Source: an archaeon (GTDB lineage: Archaea > Methanobacteriota_B > Thermococci > Methanofastidiosales > NM3). Taken from it: a stretch of 64,000 bases of DNA. The stretch spans positions 31,827 through 95,826 of the forward strand of contig RXIG01000008.1 in the NCBI GenBank assembly GCA_004212155.1, written 5' to 3'. The notes under the pieces were generated by a model that did not search any database, was not told the DNA's origin, and saw only the letters and a program-made list of their open reading frames with translations. Each line of letters starts with the position of its first letter. The stretch's first letter is position 1. Shown piece after piece: positions 38,074 through 47,767 of this stretch. A program made the translations under genes and the position numbers.

Positions 38074-38868
38074 CTACACGGGACGAAGCGTTCCGAAGAA
38101 GACCTGCCATGCAAGCGCCGTCTTTGCAACGAGGCTGAGCACGATATACATCTTCTCGCCGAAGTAGTAGCTCTTCCATGGGCCCTTCTCCATGTACTGG
38201 AGCGCCATGTTGGCAGCGAAGCTCATGAAGAATACAAAGATCGTAAAGAAGATGTAGTATACGAACGTCGGGACACCGCCACCGTCGCCGCCCGCGCCCG
38301 AAAGGTGCATGGCGATGACGATCCATGGCGCCGCGCCGGCGATGCAACCGAAGATGTAGAGCGACCAGTTTGTCTTTTTTGTATGCTGATTCAATAGCTC
38401 CATGCCCAGTCCGAACAGATTCATGCACGCATTCGCGATGAATATGGGAATGAGCGCCGCGATGTCGTAGACGCCTGTGAGCATCGCTATGATAACGATC
38501 ATCACCGACGAGCTGATGGCATACTCGTACCAACGCAGATAGTTGATATGGCGCTTGAGATTGCGCTTGTACCATCCGTATCCCCACGGCGACGCGAGCG
38601 TGAAGTGCGCAACGGCGGAGATGAAGAGAAACAGTGCGATCCCGGGGCCGAGACGGACCAGGGCCACCTCGTTTGCCACCGTCTCAAGTGACTGGGTCGC
38701 AGAGCTGTAGTTCAGATAGAACGTCTTGATCGGCAAGGCAAAGTCGTTACTAATGGCATAGAGCACGATCGACTGTACCAGGTGCAGCGCGCCCATGAAC
38801 GCGTTGAACTTCCTGAGCCCCGAGAACACGGATTCAGGTACATCCTCATTAGTAGAATTGCTCATCAT
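38074..38868 (-). CDS. Heliorhodopsin
   Basis: 264 aa, seven hydrophobic segments; GALHLVQ (H29), AVAHF (H88), INYLRWYEYAISSSVMIVIIAML (E115 in TM3), MNLFGLGMEL, GCIAGAAPWIVIA, GGGVPTFVYYIF, FAANMALQY, GPWKSYYFGEKMYIVLSLVAKTALAWQVFFGTLRP (candidate retinal K249 in TM7, codon 38122-38124). Confidence 0.93.
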   Translation of the reverse strand: MMSNSTNEDVPESVFSGLRKFNAFMGALHLVQSIVLYAISNDFALPIKTFYLNYSSATQSLETVANEVALVRLGPGIALFLFISAVAHFTLASPWGYGWYKRNLKRHINYLRWYEYAISSSVMIVIIAMLTGVYDIAALIPIFIANACMNLFGLGMELLNQHTKKTNWSLYIFGCIAGAAPWIVIAMHLSGAGGDGGGVPTFVYYIFFTIFVFFMSFAANMALQYMEKGPWKSYYFGEKMYIVLSLVAKTALAWQVFFGTLRPV

Positions 38869-38971
38869 AAAGAATAGGCTCTGAGACTATATTAATCTTG
38901 TCTTTGAGCTTCCAATGAGGATATAATAAAAGAAAAGGAAAAAAAAGAGAGAAAACAAGGCGCTATTTCAT

Positions 38972-41392
38972 TTACGTGAATTCCTTGAGGTTTCGCGCCA
39001 TGTTCTGGACCTTTTGTTCCACAAGGCGGTGGATGGTGCCCTCCTCGAACGTCCCGTCCTCTCGCCGTTTGCCTGCCTTCCTGTCCGTGAGCACCTCGAG
39101 CCCCTCGTCGATCGTGCCCACCGCGTAGATGTGGAACGAGCCGTCTCGCACGGCCTCGATGACCTCCTCTTTTAACATGAGGTTTTGCACATTGGATGCA
39201 GGTATCATGACGCCCTGTTCGCCGGTCAGGCCCTTGACCTTGCAAAACGAGAAGAATCCCTCGATCTTTTCGTTGACGCCGCCGATCGGTTGCACCTCGC
39301 CGTACTGGTTGACAGAGCCTGTGATGGCGATGTTTTGCTTTAATGGGACGCCCGAGAGCACCGAGAGCAACGTGTAGAGTTCCGTGCTCGATGCGCTGTC
39401 GCCGTCGATCCCGCCGTAGCTTTGCTCGAAGACGAGCCGTGCCGAGATGCCAAGCGGATTGTTCTGGGCATAGTTTTGCATGAGGTAGCCGCCGATGATG
39501 AGCACGCCCTTGGTATGCGATGAGCCGCCAAGCTCTGCCTCGCGCTCGATATCGACGACGCCGCCCTTGCCCACGCCCACGGTTGCAGTGACGCGTGAAG
39601 GGCGCCCGAACGCATAGTCGCCGACGCTCATGACCGAGAGGCCGTTTGCCTGCCCCACCTTCGTTCCCTCGGTTTCAAGGATGATCTGTCCTCGCTCGAA
39701 CATCTCGCGGATCTTCTCCTCTATGAGGTTCGAACGGTATATCTTCTCGTTGATGGCCTTCTCGATATTGTCGGCGCTGATCTTGTTGGCATTGTCCCGG
39801 ATGGAATAATAGTTCGCCTCGCGGATGATGTCGGCGATCTCCGCGAACTGCGTCGAGAGCTTGTCCTGGAGGCTTGCCAGGCGGGAGCTGTACTCGACGA
39901 GGCGGGAAAGCGCTTCTGACTCCATGTGATTGAGCCCTTCCTTGTCGCAGAACGTACAGACGAACCGGGCGTAATCGATGAGATTTTCATCTGTGCGGTC
40001 CATGCTGCTGTCGAAGTCGGCCTTGATCTTGAAGAGCTCCTTGAAGTCGGGGTCGAGGTTGTAGAGCATCTGGTAGAGGTACGGTGTGCCGATGAGCACG
40101 ACCTTGATTGACAGAGGGATGGGTTGTGGTTTGATGCCGCGGACCGAGATATAGCCGAATCGTTCCGCCGGCTCCTCAATGATGGCCTTTTGCTGCTTGA
40201 TCGCCATCTTGAGGCTTTCCCACGAGAGCGGGTTTTTCAGTATGTCCTCGATGGCAACGACGAGATAGCCGCCGTTTGCCTTGTGGAAGTCCCCGGGCTT
40301 GATGAGGGTGAAGTCGGTGGTGAGCATGCCGAACTGCGCCTCTTTCTCGATCTTTCCGAAGAGGTTCTGGTAGGTCGGATTGTACTCGACGATGACGGGT
40401 GCGCCATCGGTCTGCGAGTTGTCGACGACGACGTTGACCTCGTACTTCCTGAAGATACGTTCGCCCTGTTGCATCGCCTGTTGTATGGACGGAGGGGGTT
40501 GCTGCCCCCCCTGACCGCCGATTTGCTGTTCCGGCCCCTTCGAGGCCACGATGAATGCAAAGATGTTTTCAACGATATGGGTTTGCACCGCATTGATGTA
40601 GTCGAGGATCTCCTCATGGTCGCCAAACGTCTGCTTGATATCCTCAACGAGGTGACCAATGGTGAATAGCGCCACCTCCTTGTTGAGCTCCTTGAGCTTC
40701 TCGTTGACCTGCTTGTCGATGCCACGAAGCTTGTGCATCGCGTTGCGCAGGTCCTCGGATACATTCTCGCGCTTCTTCTGGATCTCCTTTCGCATATCCT
40801 CGTCGAGCGAGAGGAACTCCTGCTCGCTCATGGGCGTTCCGTCGTCCTTGAGCGGGATCACCATGAGCCCCGACGTCGCGCTCTGTATGGTAAAGCCTTC
40901 AGACTGCGCCTTCTTGTTGATCTCCTCGAAGAGGCGATTGCGTTCCTTGGTCGCCTCCTTGACGACCTGATCACGGCGCGAAGAGTACTCCTCTCCCTCG
41001 AACGCCTCAGGCAGGACGCGCTTTGCCTCATCGACAAATGAGACCATCTCCTCCCTGAACTTCTTTCCCATGCCGGGCGGCAGTTCGATGGCACGTGGCT
41101 CGTACTCGTTATCGAAGTTGGCGACATAGCACCAGTCCGATGGCACCTCCTTGTCGCTTGAAGCCACCTCGAGAAAGTCCTTCACTGCTGTCATTCGGCC
41201 GGTGCCGGGATATCCCGATACGTATATGTTGAACCCGCTGTCCACCATGCCTATGCCAAACTTTAGGACATGGACCGCCCTATCCTGACCAATGATCTCC
41301 TTCGAAGGCGATAGGTCTGACGTAGAATCGCACTCGAACTTGGCGGGGTCTACCCGCTTCCTTAACTGATCGGGGCCTAATTCCTGATACAT
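38972..41392 (-). CDS. Lon-like AAA+ protease (COG1067 / LonC-YcbZ-like)
   Basis: Walker A variant GYPGTGRMT; S16 protease catalytic region GGIDGDSASSTELYTLLSVLSGVPLKQNIAITGSVNQYGEVQPIGGVNEKIEGFF (Ser/Lys dyad). Confidence 0.92.
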   Translation of the reverse strand: MYQELGPDQLRKRVDPAKFECDSTSDLSPSKEIIGQDRAVHVLKFGIGMVDSGFNIYVSGYPGTGRMTAVKDFLEVASSDKEVPSDWCYVANFDNEYEPRAIELPPGMGKKFREEMVSFVDEAKRVLPEAFEGEEYSSRRDQVVKEATKERNRLFEEINKKAQSEGFTIQSATSGLMVIPLKDDGTPMSEQEFLSLDEDMRKEIQKKRENVSEDLRNAMHKLRGIDKQVNEKLKELNKEVALFTIGHLVEDIKQTFGDHEEILDYINAVQTHIVENIFAFIVASKGPEQQIGGQGGQQPPPSIQQAMQQGERIFRKYEVNVVVDNSQTDGAPVIVEYNPTYQNLFGKIEKEAQFGMLTTDFTLIKPGDFHKANGGYLVVAIEDILKNPLSWESLKMAIKQQKAIIEEPAERFGYISVRGIKPQPIPLSIKVVLIGTPYLYQMLYNLDPDFKELFKIKADFDSSMDRTDENLIDYARFVCTFCDKEGLNHMESEALSRLVEYSSRLASLQDKLSTQFAEIADIIREANYYSIRDNANKISADNIEKAINEKIYRSNLIEEKIREMFERGQIILETEGTKVGQANGLSVMSVGDYAFGRPSRVTATVGVGKGGVVDIEREAELGGSSHTKGVLIIGGYLMQNYAQNNPLGISARLVFEQSYGGIDGDSASSTELYTLLSVLSGVPLKQNIAITGSVNQYGEVQPIGGVNEKIEGFFSFCKVKGLTGEQGVMIPASNVQNLMLKEEVIEAVRDGSFHIYAVGTIDEGLEVLTDRKAGKRREDGTFEEGTIHRLVEQKVQNMARNLKEFT

Positions 41393-41579
41393 TCAAATCC
41401 TCCCAGATGTGGAAAAAATCATATTCAACTCGTTGTATAAACGTTATATGGCGGAATATTTAATTGTATTGGACACCCCTTCCCGTATGGTCGGTATGTT
41501 CGTAGAGACACGTTGAAAAAACCGAAACCGTTATATTATCTCGCTTGAAGCTGAATAAGAACTACCATCATGTGATCCA

Positions 41580-44207
41580 ATGCGCCGCCATTGTGTGCCC
41601 CTCTCAGCCGCCTCGACGTCACATATCACTTCTATCGGGGGCAAGGCTGTCAATCTCGCCAAGCTACTTCAACAGGGATTTCCCGTCCCCGAGGGATTCG
41701 TCATCCCGGCTACCACGTATGAGCGCTTGGTCGAACAGAGCGGGCTCGGCGGCCGCATACGCGATCGCATAGCGTCGACATCGTTTGACCACGGCGCATC
41801 GGTCGCGGCATGCAGCAACGATATCAAGGCAATGATACGGTCGCTTGAGCTTCCTGAGGAAGTGTCCAGTGCCATTACCGGCGCCATGAACGGCGTGCGC
41901 GGGACCAATTTGTGGGCCGTACGTTCCTCCGCGGTATCAGAAGATCTGCCAGAAGCATCGTTTGCGGGTCAGCAGGATACGTTCCTCAACGTACCCGCCG
42001 GCGACGTCATCGCGCATGTGAAGGAATGCTGGGCATCGTACTGGAACGAACGTGCGATAGCCTACCGACACGACGCGAGGATCCCCCATGGCGAGGCCGG
42101 CGTCGCGGTGGTCGTGCAGAGGATGGTCGATGCATCGAGGTCAGGCGTCATGTTCACGCGCGACCCCCTCGGCGACAGGGACACGACGGTGATCGAGGCA
42201 AGCTGGGGGCTTGGAGAGTCGATCGTCTCCGGCATCGTCACACCTGATCGGTTCATCTGCGACCGCGACAGGGGGACGGTGCGTTCACGGGTCATCAACA
42301 CGAAGAAGAAGGCGACCTATCTCTCGACACGGAAAACCACCATCGAGGACGTGCGCCACGACCTCCAGACGGCACCGTCGCTCACGCCGGCGCAGGTGCG
42401 CCAGCTCGTCGATGCGGGCCGACATATCGAGGACTGCTTCGCGATGCCCCAAGACGTCGAATGGGCCATCGAGGGCGAGGACCTCTACATCCTGCAGTCA
42501 CGGCCGATAACGACGTTCAAACAGGACGAGGAAGTCCTCTGGACACGCGCATACGGCGATGAGTACTGGGCCGATGTCACCTCCCCCCTCTTTTTCTCGC
42601 TACTTGGCCACTACCTGGCGACCTATGTGAACAGGGAGGGCTCGCAGATACTTGGCTATACGGAGCTTACCGACAAGGAGCTCCTCCACGTCCACAAGGG
42701 GCATATCTACTTCAACGCAGGGGTGCTCGAGCAGGTGTTTACCTACAATCCGCGATTCTCCCGAACGAAGGAGCTGCTCAACTACTTCCCCCTCGAGGAC
42801 CAATCCAGGATACGCAACGCCAAGACGAAGGTCGCACGGCGCCTGCTTGGCGAGCTTCGCGTCATGCTGCTCGACCCTGACGGATCGATCTTCCGCACCG
42901 ACAAGGCATACCGCAAATGGGCCCGCGAGTTCCTCGCATCGGTCAGGGAACATGACGCCATAGACCTTGCGGCATGCACCGATGAAGAGCTCGCGAAGCT
43001 CTACCAGTCGTTCGAATCATCGTTTCTCAAACACTACCGTCTCATTCGTTACGGCATGGTCACGCACAGCATCGGCACCAACCTCATGATAAAGCGCTGG
43101 CTCGAGGCGTGGCTTGGCGACACCAACGGCGTGCTCTATTCCAGCCTCATCTCAGGCCTCAAGGACAACAAGACGATCACCACAAACATCGCCATCTCAC
43201 AGCTCGCATCTACGTTTCGCTCAAACGAACGTCTCGCTCACGAGCTGGAAAGCCTGCCAGGCAAGCAGTTCCTCGAAGTGCTTCGGGCCGAACCCGCCTT
43301 CGAGCGTGAACGAGGCGCGTTTGATGCGTTCCTGGATGAGTACGGCCATCGTTCGCACACGCGGGAGATCTACTTCCCCCGGTGGGCCGACGACCCCACC
43401 CTCGTCATCGGCATCCTGCGCTCGCTCGTGTCCGCGCCGGCCGTCGACATGAGAAAGCTCGAACAAGAACGCCGCGAGCAGCGCATCGAGACGGAGCGCG
43501 AGATCCTCGAGCGGCTTGGTGCACAAAGCGGCGGATTCCTGAGAAAACGCATCTTCAAGCTCGTACTGGCATACGCGCAGACATACCTCATATTTCGTGA
43601 GAATCAGCGGTATTATCTCGATCACATCCTGTTGCGCCTGCGCAGGCTCTTCATGGAGTTTGGGAGGCGCTATGCCGATGCAGGACTCTTTGACGTCCCC
43701 GAGGACGTCTTCTTCCTCTCGAAGGAGGAGGTCTTTGGCATCCGTGACATCGACAGGGACGAACTGAAACGAACGATAGCACGACGGCGTGATGATTTCG
43801 AACGCTACCGTGACGTGTTGCCGCCAAAGTTCCTCAAAGGGCGCATAGAGTTCGATGATACGGTCAAGGAGGACGGATCGCTCGTCCACGTGACGGGGAC
43901 AGCCGCCAGTCCGGGCATCGTCACGGGCACGGTGCGCGTCGTGCGCTCGATAGAGAATCTTACCGACATCAGACAGGGAGAGATCCTCGTGACGACCAAC
44001 ACTGACCCAGGATGGACACCCGTCTTCACGAAGATCGGCGGCCTCATCACCGAGACGGGAGGCATCCTCTCACACGGCGCGGTGGTCTCGCGTGAGTATC
44101 GCTTGCCCGCCGTCACGGCGGTCAAGGGCGCAACGACGCTCTTTTCCACGGGACAGACACTGACGCTTGATGGGAACGAAGGGATCATATATGTGGTGGA
44201 GGAATGA
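41580..44207 (+). CDS. PEP synthase / rifampicin phosphotransferase-like enzyme
   Basis: N-terminal PPDK ATP-grasp GGKAVNLAKLLQQGFPVPEGFVIP...VRSSAVSEDLPEASFAGQQDTFLNV; C-terminal swivelling His domain GGLITETGGILSHGAVVSREYRLPAVTAV. Confidence 0.9.
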   Translation: MRRHCVPLSAASTSHITSIGGKAVNLAKLLQQGFPVPEGFVIPATTYERLVEQSGLGGRIRDRIASTSFDHGASVAACSNDIKAMIRSLELPEEVSSAITGAMNGVRGTNLWAVRSSAVSEDLPEASFAGQQDTFLNVPAGDVIAHVKECWASYWNERAIAYRHDARIPHGEAGVAVVVQRMVDASRSGVMFTRDPLGDRDTTVIEASWGLGESIVSGIVTPDRFICDRDRGTVRSRVINTKKKATYLSTRKTTIEDVRHDLQTAPSLTPAQVRQLVDAGRHIEDCFAMPQDVEWAIEGEDLYILQSRPITTFKQDEEVLWTRAYGDEYWADVTSPLFFSLLGHYLATYVNREGSQILGYTELTDKELLHVHKGHIYFNAGVLEQVFTYNPRFSRTKELLNYFPLEDQSRIRNAKTKVARRLLGELRVMLLDPDGSIFRTDKAYRKWAREFLASVREHDAIDLAACTDEELAKLYQSFESSFLKHYRLIRYGMVTHSIGTNLMIKRWLEAWLGDTNGVLYSSLISGLKDNKTITTNIAISQLASTFRSNERLAHELESLPGKQFLEVLRAEPAFERERGAFDAFLDEYGHRSHTREIYFPRWADDPTLVIGILRSLVSAPAVDMRKLEQERREQRIETEREILERLGAQSGGFLRKRIFKLVLAYAQTYLIFRENQRYYLDHILLRLRRLFMEFGRRYADAGLFDVPEDVFFLSKEEVFGIRDIDRDELKRTIARRRDDFERYRDVLPPKFLKGRIEFDDTVKEDGSLVHVTGTAASPGIVTGTVRVVRSIENLTDIRQGEILVTTNTDPGWTPVFTKIGGLITETGGILSHGAVVSREYRLPAVTAVKGATTLFSTGQTLTLDGNEGIIYVVEE

Positions 44208-45124
44208 GCATTATGAATACGGACTTGCTGCATGAACCGGGTACGCACCGGGAATGGAACGAAAGCTTTTATTTCAACTTTTACGACACGTCAAACGACG
44301 TCTGCGGATTCATGAGGGTCGGCCTCAAGCCGAACAAGGGCGTAAAGGACATCTTCTGCTATCTCATGCTGCCCGATGGGTCGTTTATCGGGAAGAAGGA
44401 GACGGTCGAAAAGCACGACGACGCGCTCGAGGCCGAGGGGCTTGCATTCAAGATGGTCAGCCCCGAACGCTGCTGGCGCATGACGTATGAAGGCATGGTG
44501 AGGACGTTCTCGAGTACGGGTCCCGTCGAGGTGCCCCTCACGTTCTCCCTGCGATTCAAGGCGTTAAGCGACATCTTCGACTACCGGAGGTCCGTTGGCA
44601 AGAAGGGGGAGGAGATGTCAAGGGACGTCGCATCCGAACACCTTGAACAGTTCGGAAGGATCACGGGGCGCGTGACGACCGAGACCGGCGACTACGACAT
44701 CGATGCGCTAGGCGAGCGTGACCACTCATGGGGGGTGCGCGAATGGACGTCGCCGCAGCAGTGGATCTGGCTCAATGCGCACTTCTCCCCCGACTGCTCG
44801 ATCAATCTCACGAAGCTTACCGTCGACGATGGTGATGTTGACGCTGGATTCGTCTTCAAGGACGGAGCCCTTACACCTATCGTGTCGGCCAGCGAGCATA
44901 CGACCTACGACGATGAGGGCGAGCCACGTTCGTTCGAGCTCGACCTGACCGACGAGGATGGTCGACACCATGTCCTCGCTGGTGTCGTGGAGCGCAGCGT
45001 GCACCTTCCCTTCGCAAGCCAGGACGGTCGCGAGCTCTCTGTGATGTATGAGACGCTCTCGCGCTACGAGTACGAGGGAATGGCGGGATACGGAATCGCC
45101 GAGTACCTCATACGCAGGAGATAG
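44204..45124 (+). CDS. DUF7064-like / hydroxyneurosporene-synthase-like protein
   Basis: WNESFYFNFYDTSNDVCGFMRVGLKPN...DIDALGERDHSWGVREWTSPQQWIWLNAHF...YGIAEYLIRR; start overlaps upstream stop. Confidence 0.7.
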   Translation: MSIMNTDLLHEPGTHREWNESFYFNFYDTSNDVCGFMRVGLKPNKGVKDIFCYLMLPDGSFIGKKETVEKHDDALEAEGLAFKMVSPERCWRMTYEGMVRTFSSTGPVEVPLTFSLRFKALSDIFDYRRSVGKKGEEMSRDVASEHLEQFGRITGRVTTETGDYDIDALGERDHSWGVREWTSPQQWIWLNAHFSPDCSINLTKLTVDDGDVDAGFVFKDGALTPIVSASEHTTYDDEGEPRSFELDLTDEDGRHHVLAGVVERSVHLPFASQDGRELSVMYETLSRYEYEGMAGYGIAEYLIRRR

Positions 45125-45126
45125 CG

Positions 45127-45420
45127 TCACCTGTCTGCAAACGCATTGCTGGCACAATAAGCGCAGCCTGCACCGCCCACGAAGATGGCGACCCTGAGTG
45201 CCTCGGCAATCTCCTCGTCGGTGGCGCCCTCGGCTCGTGCGGAGTCCGACAGCGAGCGTACTCCGCCGACTGCGCCATGCGCGGCATCGATGGCCATCGC
45301 TATCAGGAATTTGTACTTTTTTGGCAGTTCGCCCTCGGAGAACGCCAGTTCGCGGTTCTCCTCGAGCTTGGCACGCATCTCGGGGTCGAGACGTTCAAGC
45401 GGTTCTAGTGGGTCATACAT
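45127..45420 (-). CDS. Carboxymuconolactone decarboxylase (AhpD-like) family protein
   Basis: MYDPLEPLERLDPEMRAKLEENRELAFSEGELPKKYKFLIAMAIDAAHGAVGGVRSLSDSARAEGATDEEIAEALRVAIFVGGAGCAYCASNAF. Confidence 0.85.
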   Translation of the reverse strand: MYDPLEPLERLDPEMRAKLEENRELAFSEGELPKKYKFLIAMAIDAAHGAVGGVRSLSDSARAEGATDEEIAEALRVAIFVGGAGCAYCASNAFADR

Positions 45421-45491
45421 TGTATCACCATGTAAGGTATACATGGGACAATAAATAAAATCTCCCCGTGAGGGGAGGAAAAGAGTGTGTC

Positions 45492-45881
45492 TCAAAGATT
45501 GTAGGGGAACGTGTCCTCGACCTTGATGACGACGGCGAAGTTTGCGGGCGGAAGCTCTGGGCGCATCTCCTTGAGCATCGAGGACAACTTCTCGAACAGC
45601 GGGCCCGAATCCTGCAGGTCCACCGTGCCCTTGATCTGGCATCCCTTGTTGCCTTCCTTGTCAAGCACGTAGAGGGCTATCTTGGGATTGTACTTGAGGT
45701 TGTCGATCGTGTGAGGCGAGGCGATCTCCGCAAACGCCAGCGTATCGTCGCCCACGACGGCGATGCTCCCCTTGGGGGAGACGTTGGGTACCCCGTCCGT
45801 TGAGGCAGTAGCAGCATATATCAGATGTTCCTTGTTTATCAGGTCCTTGACCTTCTGATCCAACTTTACCATGTGAATCAC
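45492..45881 (-). CDS. Pyridoxamine 5'-phosphate oxidase-like FMN-binding protein
   Basis: VKDLINKEHLIYAATASTDGVPNVSPKGSIAVVGDDTLAFAEIASPHTIDNLKYNPKIALYVLD. Confidence 0.88.
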   Translation of the reverse strand: MIHMVKLDQKVKDLINKEHLIYAATASTDGVPNVSPKGSIAVVGDDTLAFAEIASPHTIDNLKYNPKIALYVLDKEGNKGCQIKGTVDLQDSGPLFEKLSSMLKEMRPELPPANFAVVIKVEDTFPYNL

Positions 45882-45967
45882 CAGTACACACTATGATAAG
45901 TTACATTTATATATTTAAGCGTTAGAAAAATGTATTAACTACACTCTAGTATACGGAAGATGGGACC

Positions 45968-46720
45968 ATGCAGGAAGATACCACAACACTACAATCGGAG
46001 GTCCGTGCGCTGCGAAAGGAAGTGGGCCAGCTCCACGCCCTTCTCAGGCGCCACATGGAATCGACGGCACAGCAGCATGTGGAATCGCTCATTGAGACCA
46101 CGCGTTCGAACATGATTGATGCGGTCGCCCACCACTATGGCCAGCAGGTCGACGAGACGCTGGAGAGGACCATGGTGGACGGATGCGAGATGAAAGAGAC
46201 GTGCAAAAGGGCGTTTAACACGCTGCTTCAGCGCAATCTCGAACAGCTTGGCAGCACCGCCATCAACGAGGACGCGCTTTCCGATGTCAGGAAGGAGCTG
46301 CTCAAGATGCGCTCGAACGCACCGTACGAATCGTGCGCGACATGCTTTTCCGAGGCCACGGCCCTCTTCGAGCGTCAGGTCGAGCTCATGCGTTCGCTTC
46401 GCATCTACAACGATCCCGTGCGCGAACGCAGGGAGGTGCAGGAGATCGATGAGGGGCCGTTCGTCAAATCGGTCATCGAACCCGTCGCCAACAAACAGCG
46501 GCTCCAGATGCTCAAGGCGCTCGCAAATGAGACCATGACGTTCTCGGCGCTCTCCCAGCTCACCGGGCTCTCAGGCGGCAATCTGCTCTTTCACATCAAC
46601 AAGCTCGTTGCAAGCGAGCTGGTCATCCAGCGTCACGAACGTGGGGACTACATGATAACGGAAAAGGGGTATCGCACACTGGCGGGCCTCAGCGACATCG
46701 CTGTCAGGATACGCGTATGA
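45968..46720 (+). CDS. Coiled-coil, Cys-containing protein with C-terminal winged-helix DNA-binding domain
   Basis: N-terminal coiled coil LQSEVRALRKEVGQLHALLRRHM; CATC; ANKQRLQMLKALANETMTFSALSQLTGLSGGNLLFHINKLVASELV. Confidence 0.75.
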   Translation: MQEDTTTLQSEVRALRKEVGQLHALLRRHMESTAQQHVESLIETTRSNMIDAVAHHYGQQVDETLERTMVDGCEMKETCKRAFNTLLQRNLEQLGSTAINEDALSDVRKELLKMRSNAPYESCATCFSEATALFERQVELMRSLRIYNDPVRERREVQEIDEGPFVKSVIEPVANKQRLQMLKALANETMTFSALSQLTGLSGGNLLFHINKLVASELVIQRHERGDYMITEKGYRTLAGLSDIAVRIRV

Positions 46721-46867
46721 TGCTTCTACGTGCGACCGCACTCGATAACAGGCGCCTGCGGACGAACATATGCAAGTGATTACCGTTGTTGACCAGGTAT
46801 TTAAGTATGATGTTCTTATTTTGAATAAAATGTCAATAAAATATTCGAAAATTATAAATATATATCC

Positions 46868-47125
46868 ATGATATGCGGTCCTGGTGCCAAGATGTACCAA
46901 AACGACATATCACGAAAACTTCTCGAGGTCCTCAGGGACCGAGGATCGGACATACCGTATTACGTAGGGTCGGGCGAACTCTCCGCACGCCTTGACGTTC
47001 CCAGAGAGGAGCTAAAGACCTATGCACGCCAGCTTACCTCGCAGGGGTATGTCGAGATGGTGGAAGGGTTCGAACCCCTCTTCATCGTCAAGTTGACCGA
47101 AAAGGGGTTCAAGTCGCTTGAGTGA
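46868..47125 (+). CDS. Small winged-helix protein
   Basis: NDISRKLLEVLRDRGSDIPYYVGSGELSARLDVPREELKTYARQLTSQGYVEMVEG. Confidence 0.65.
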   Translation: MICGPGAKMYQNDISRKLLEVLRDRGSDIPYYVGSGELSARLDVPREELKTYARQLTSQGYVEMVEGFEPLFIVKLTEKGFKSLE

Positions 47126-47140
47126 TGGGTAGGCGGATCC

Positions 47141-47767
47141 CTACCCGAACGCATCGCAACATGCGCCGTCTCCAGCGTCAAACGCCTTCATGTTCGCATC
47201 TATGGTCTTTTCTGGGACCACGCCCCCAATGACGTCCTTGACGGTCTCCTTCTTCAATGGGAATCCAGGCAATCCGCATGCGGCGCCCAGGAGGACGACA
47301 TTTTCCGCCCGTGCATTTCCAGCCGCTTCGGCAAGGTGCAGCGCATCGACCTCGAGCACGTTTGGCGTCACGCTCCGTACTCGTTTTCTTACCTCATCAA
47401 GCGAGAAGTACGGCTCCGTGGCGGCATCCTCGCGCACGTGTCGCATCGTTTCGAGCGGATGGTGCATCAGGCGCGTGTTCATGATGATGTATCCATCGTC
47501 TCGCAGGAACTCGATGTAGCGAAGCGCCTCGGTCGCCTCCATGGCTATCATCACATCGGCATCGCCCGGCGGCACGAGGGGGCCGTATGTGCCCTCGCCC
47601 ATCCGCAGATGGACGCTTATCGACCCGCTGCGCTGGGAGAGGCCGTGCTGCTCCCCGGTGATGACGGGGAGGCCTTCCTGGGCGCATGCGGTGCCGATGA
47701 CGTTGGAAAGTAGCATCAGTCCCTGGCCGCCGACGCCCGAGAGCACCATGTTGTACCGTCCGTTCAT
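47141..47767 (-). CDS. iorB: Indolepyruvate:ferredoxin oxidoreductase beta subunit
   Basis: MNGRYNMVLSGVGGQGLMLLSNVIGTACAQEGLPVITGEQHGLSQRSGSISVHLRMG; coupled to iorA. Confidence 0.93.
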   Translation of the reverse strand: MNGRYNMVLSGVGGQGLMLLSNVIGTACAQEGLPVITGEQHGLSQRSGSISVHLRMGEGTYGPLVPPGDADVMIAMEATEALRYIEFLRDDGYIIMNTRLMHHPLETMRHVREDAATEPYFSLDEVRKRVRSVTPNVLEVDALHLAEAAGNARAENVVLLGAACGLPGFPLKKETVKDVIGGVVPEKTIDANMKAFDAGDGACCDAFG

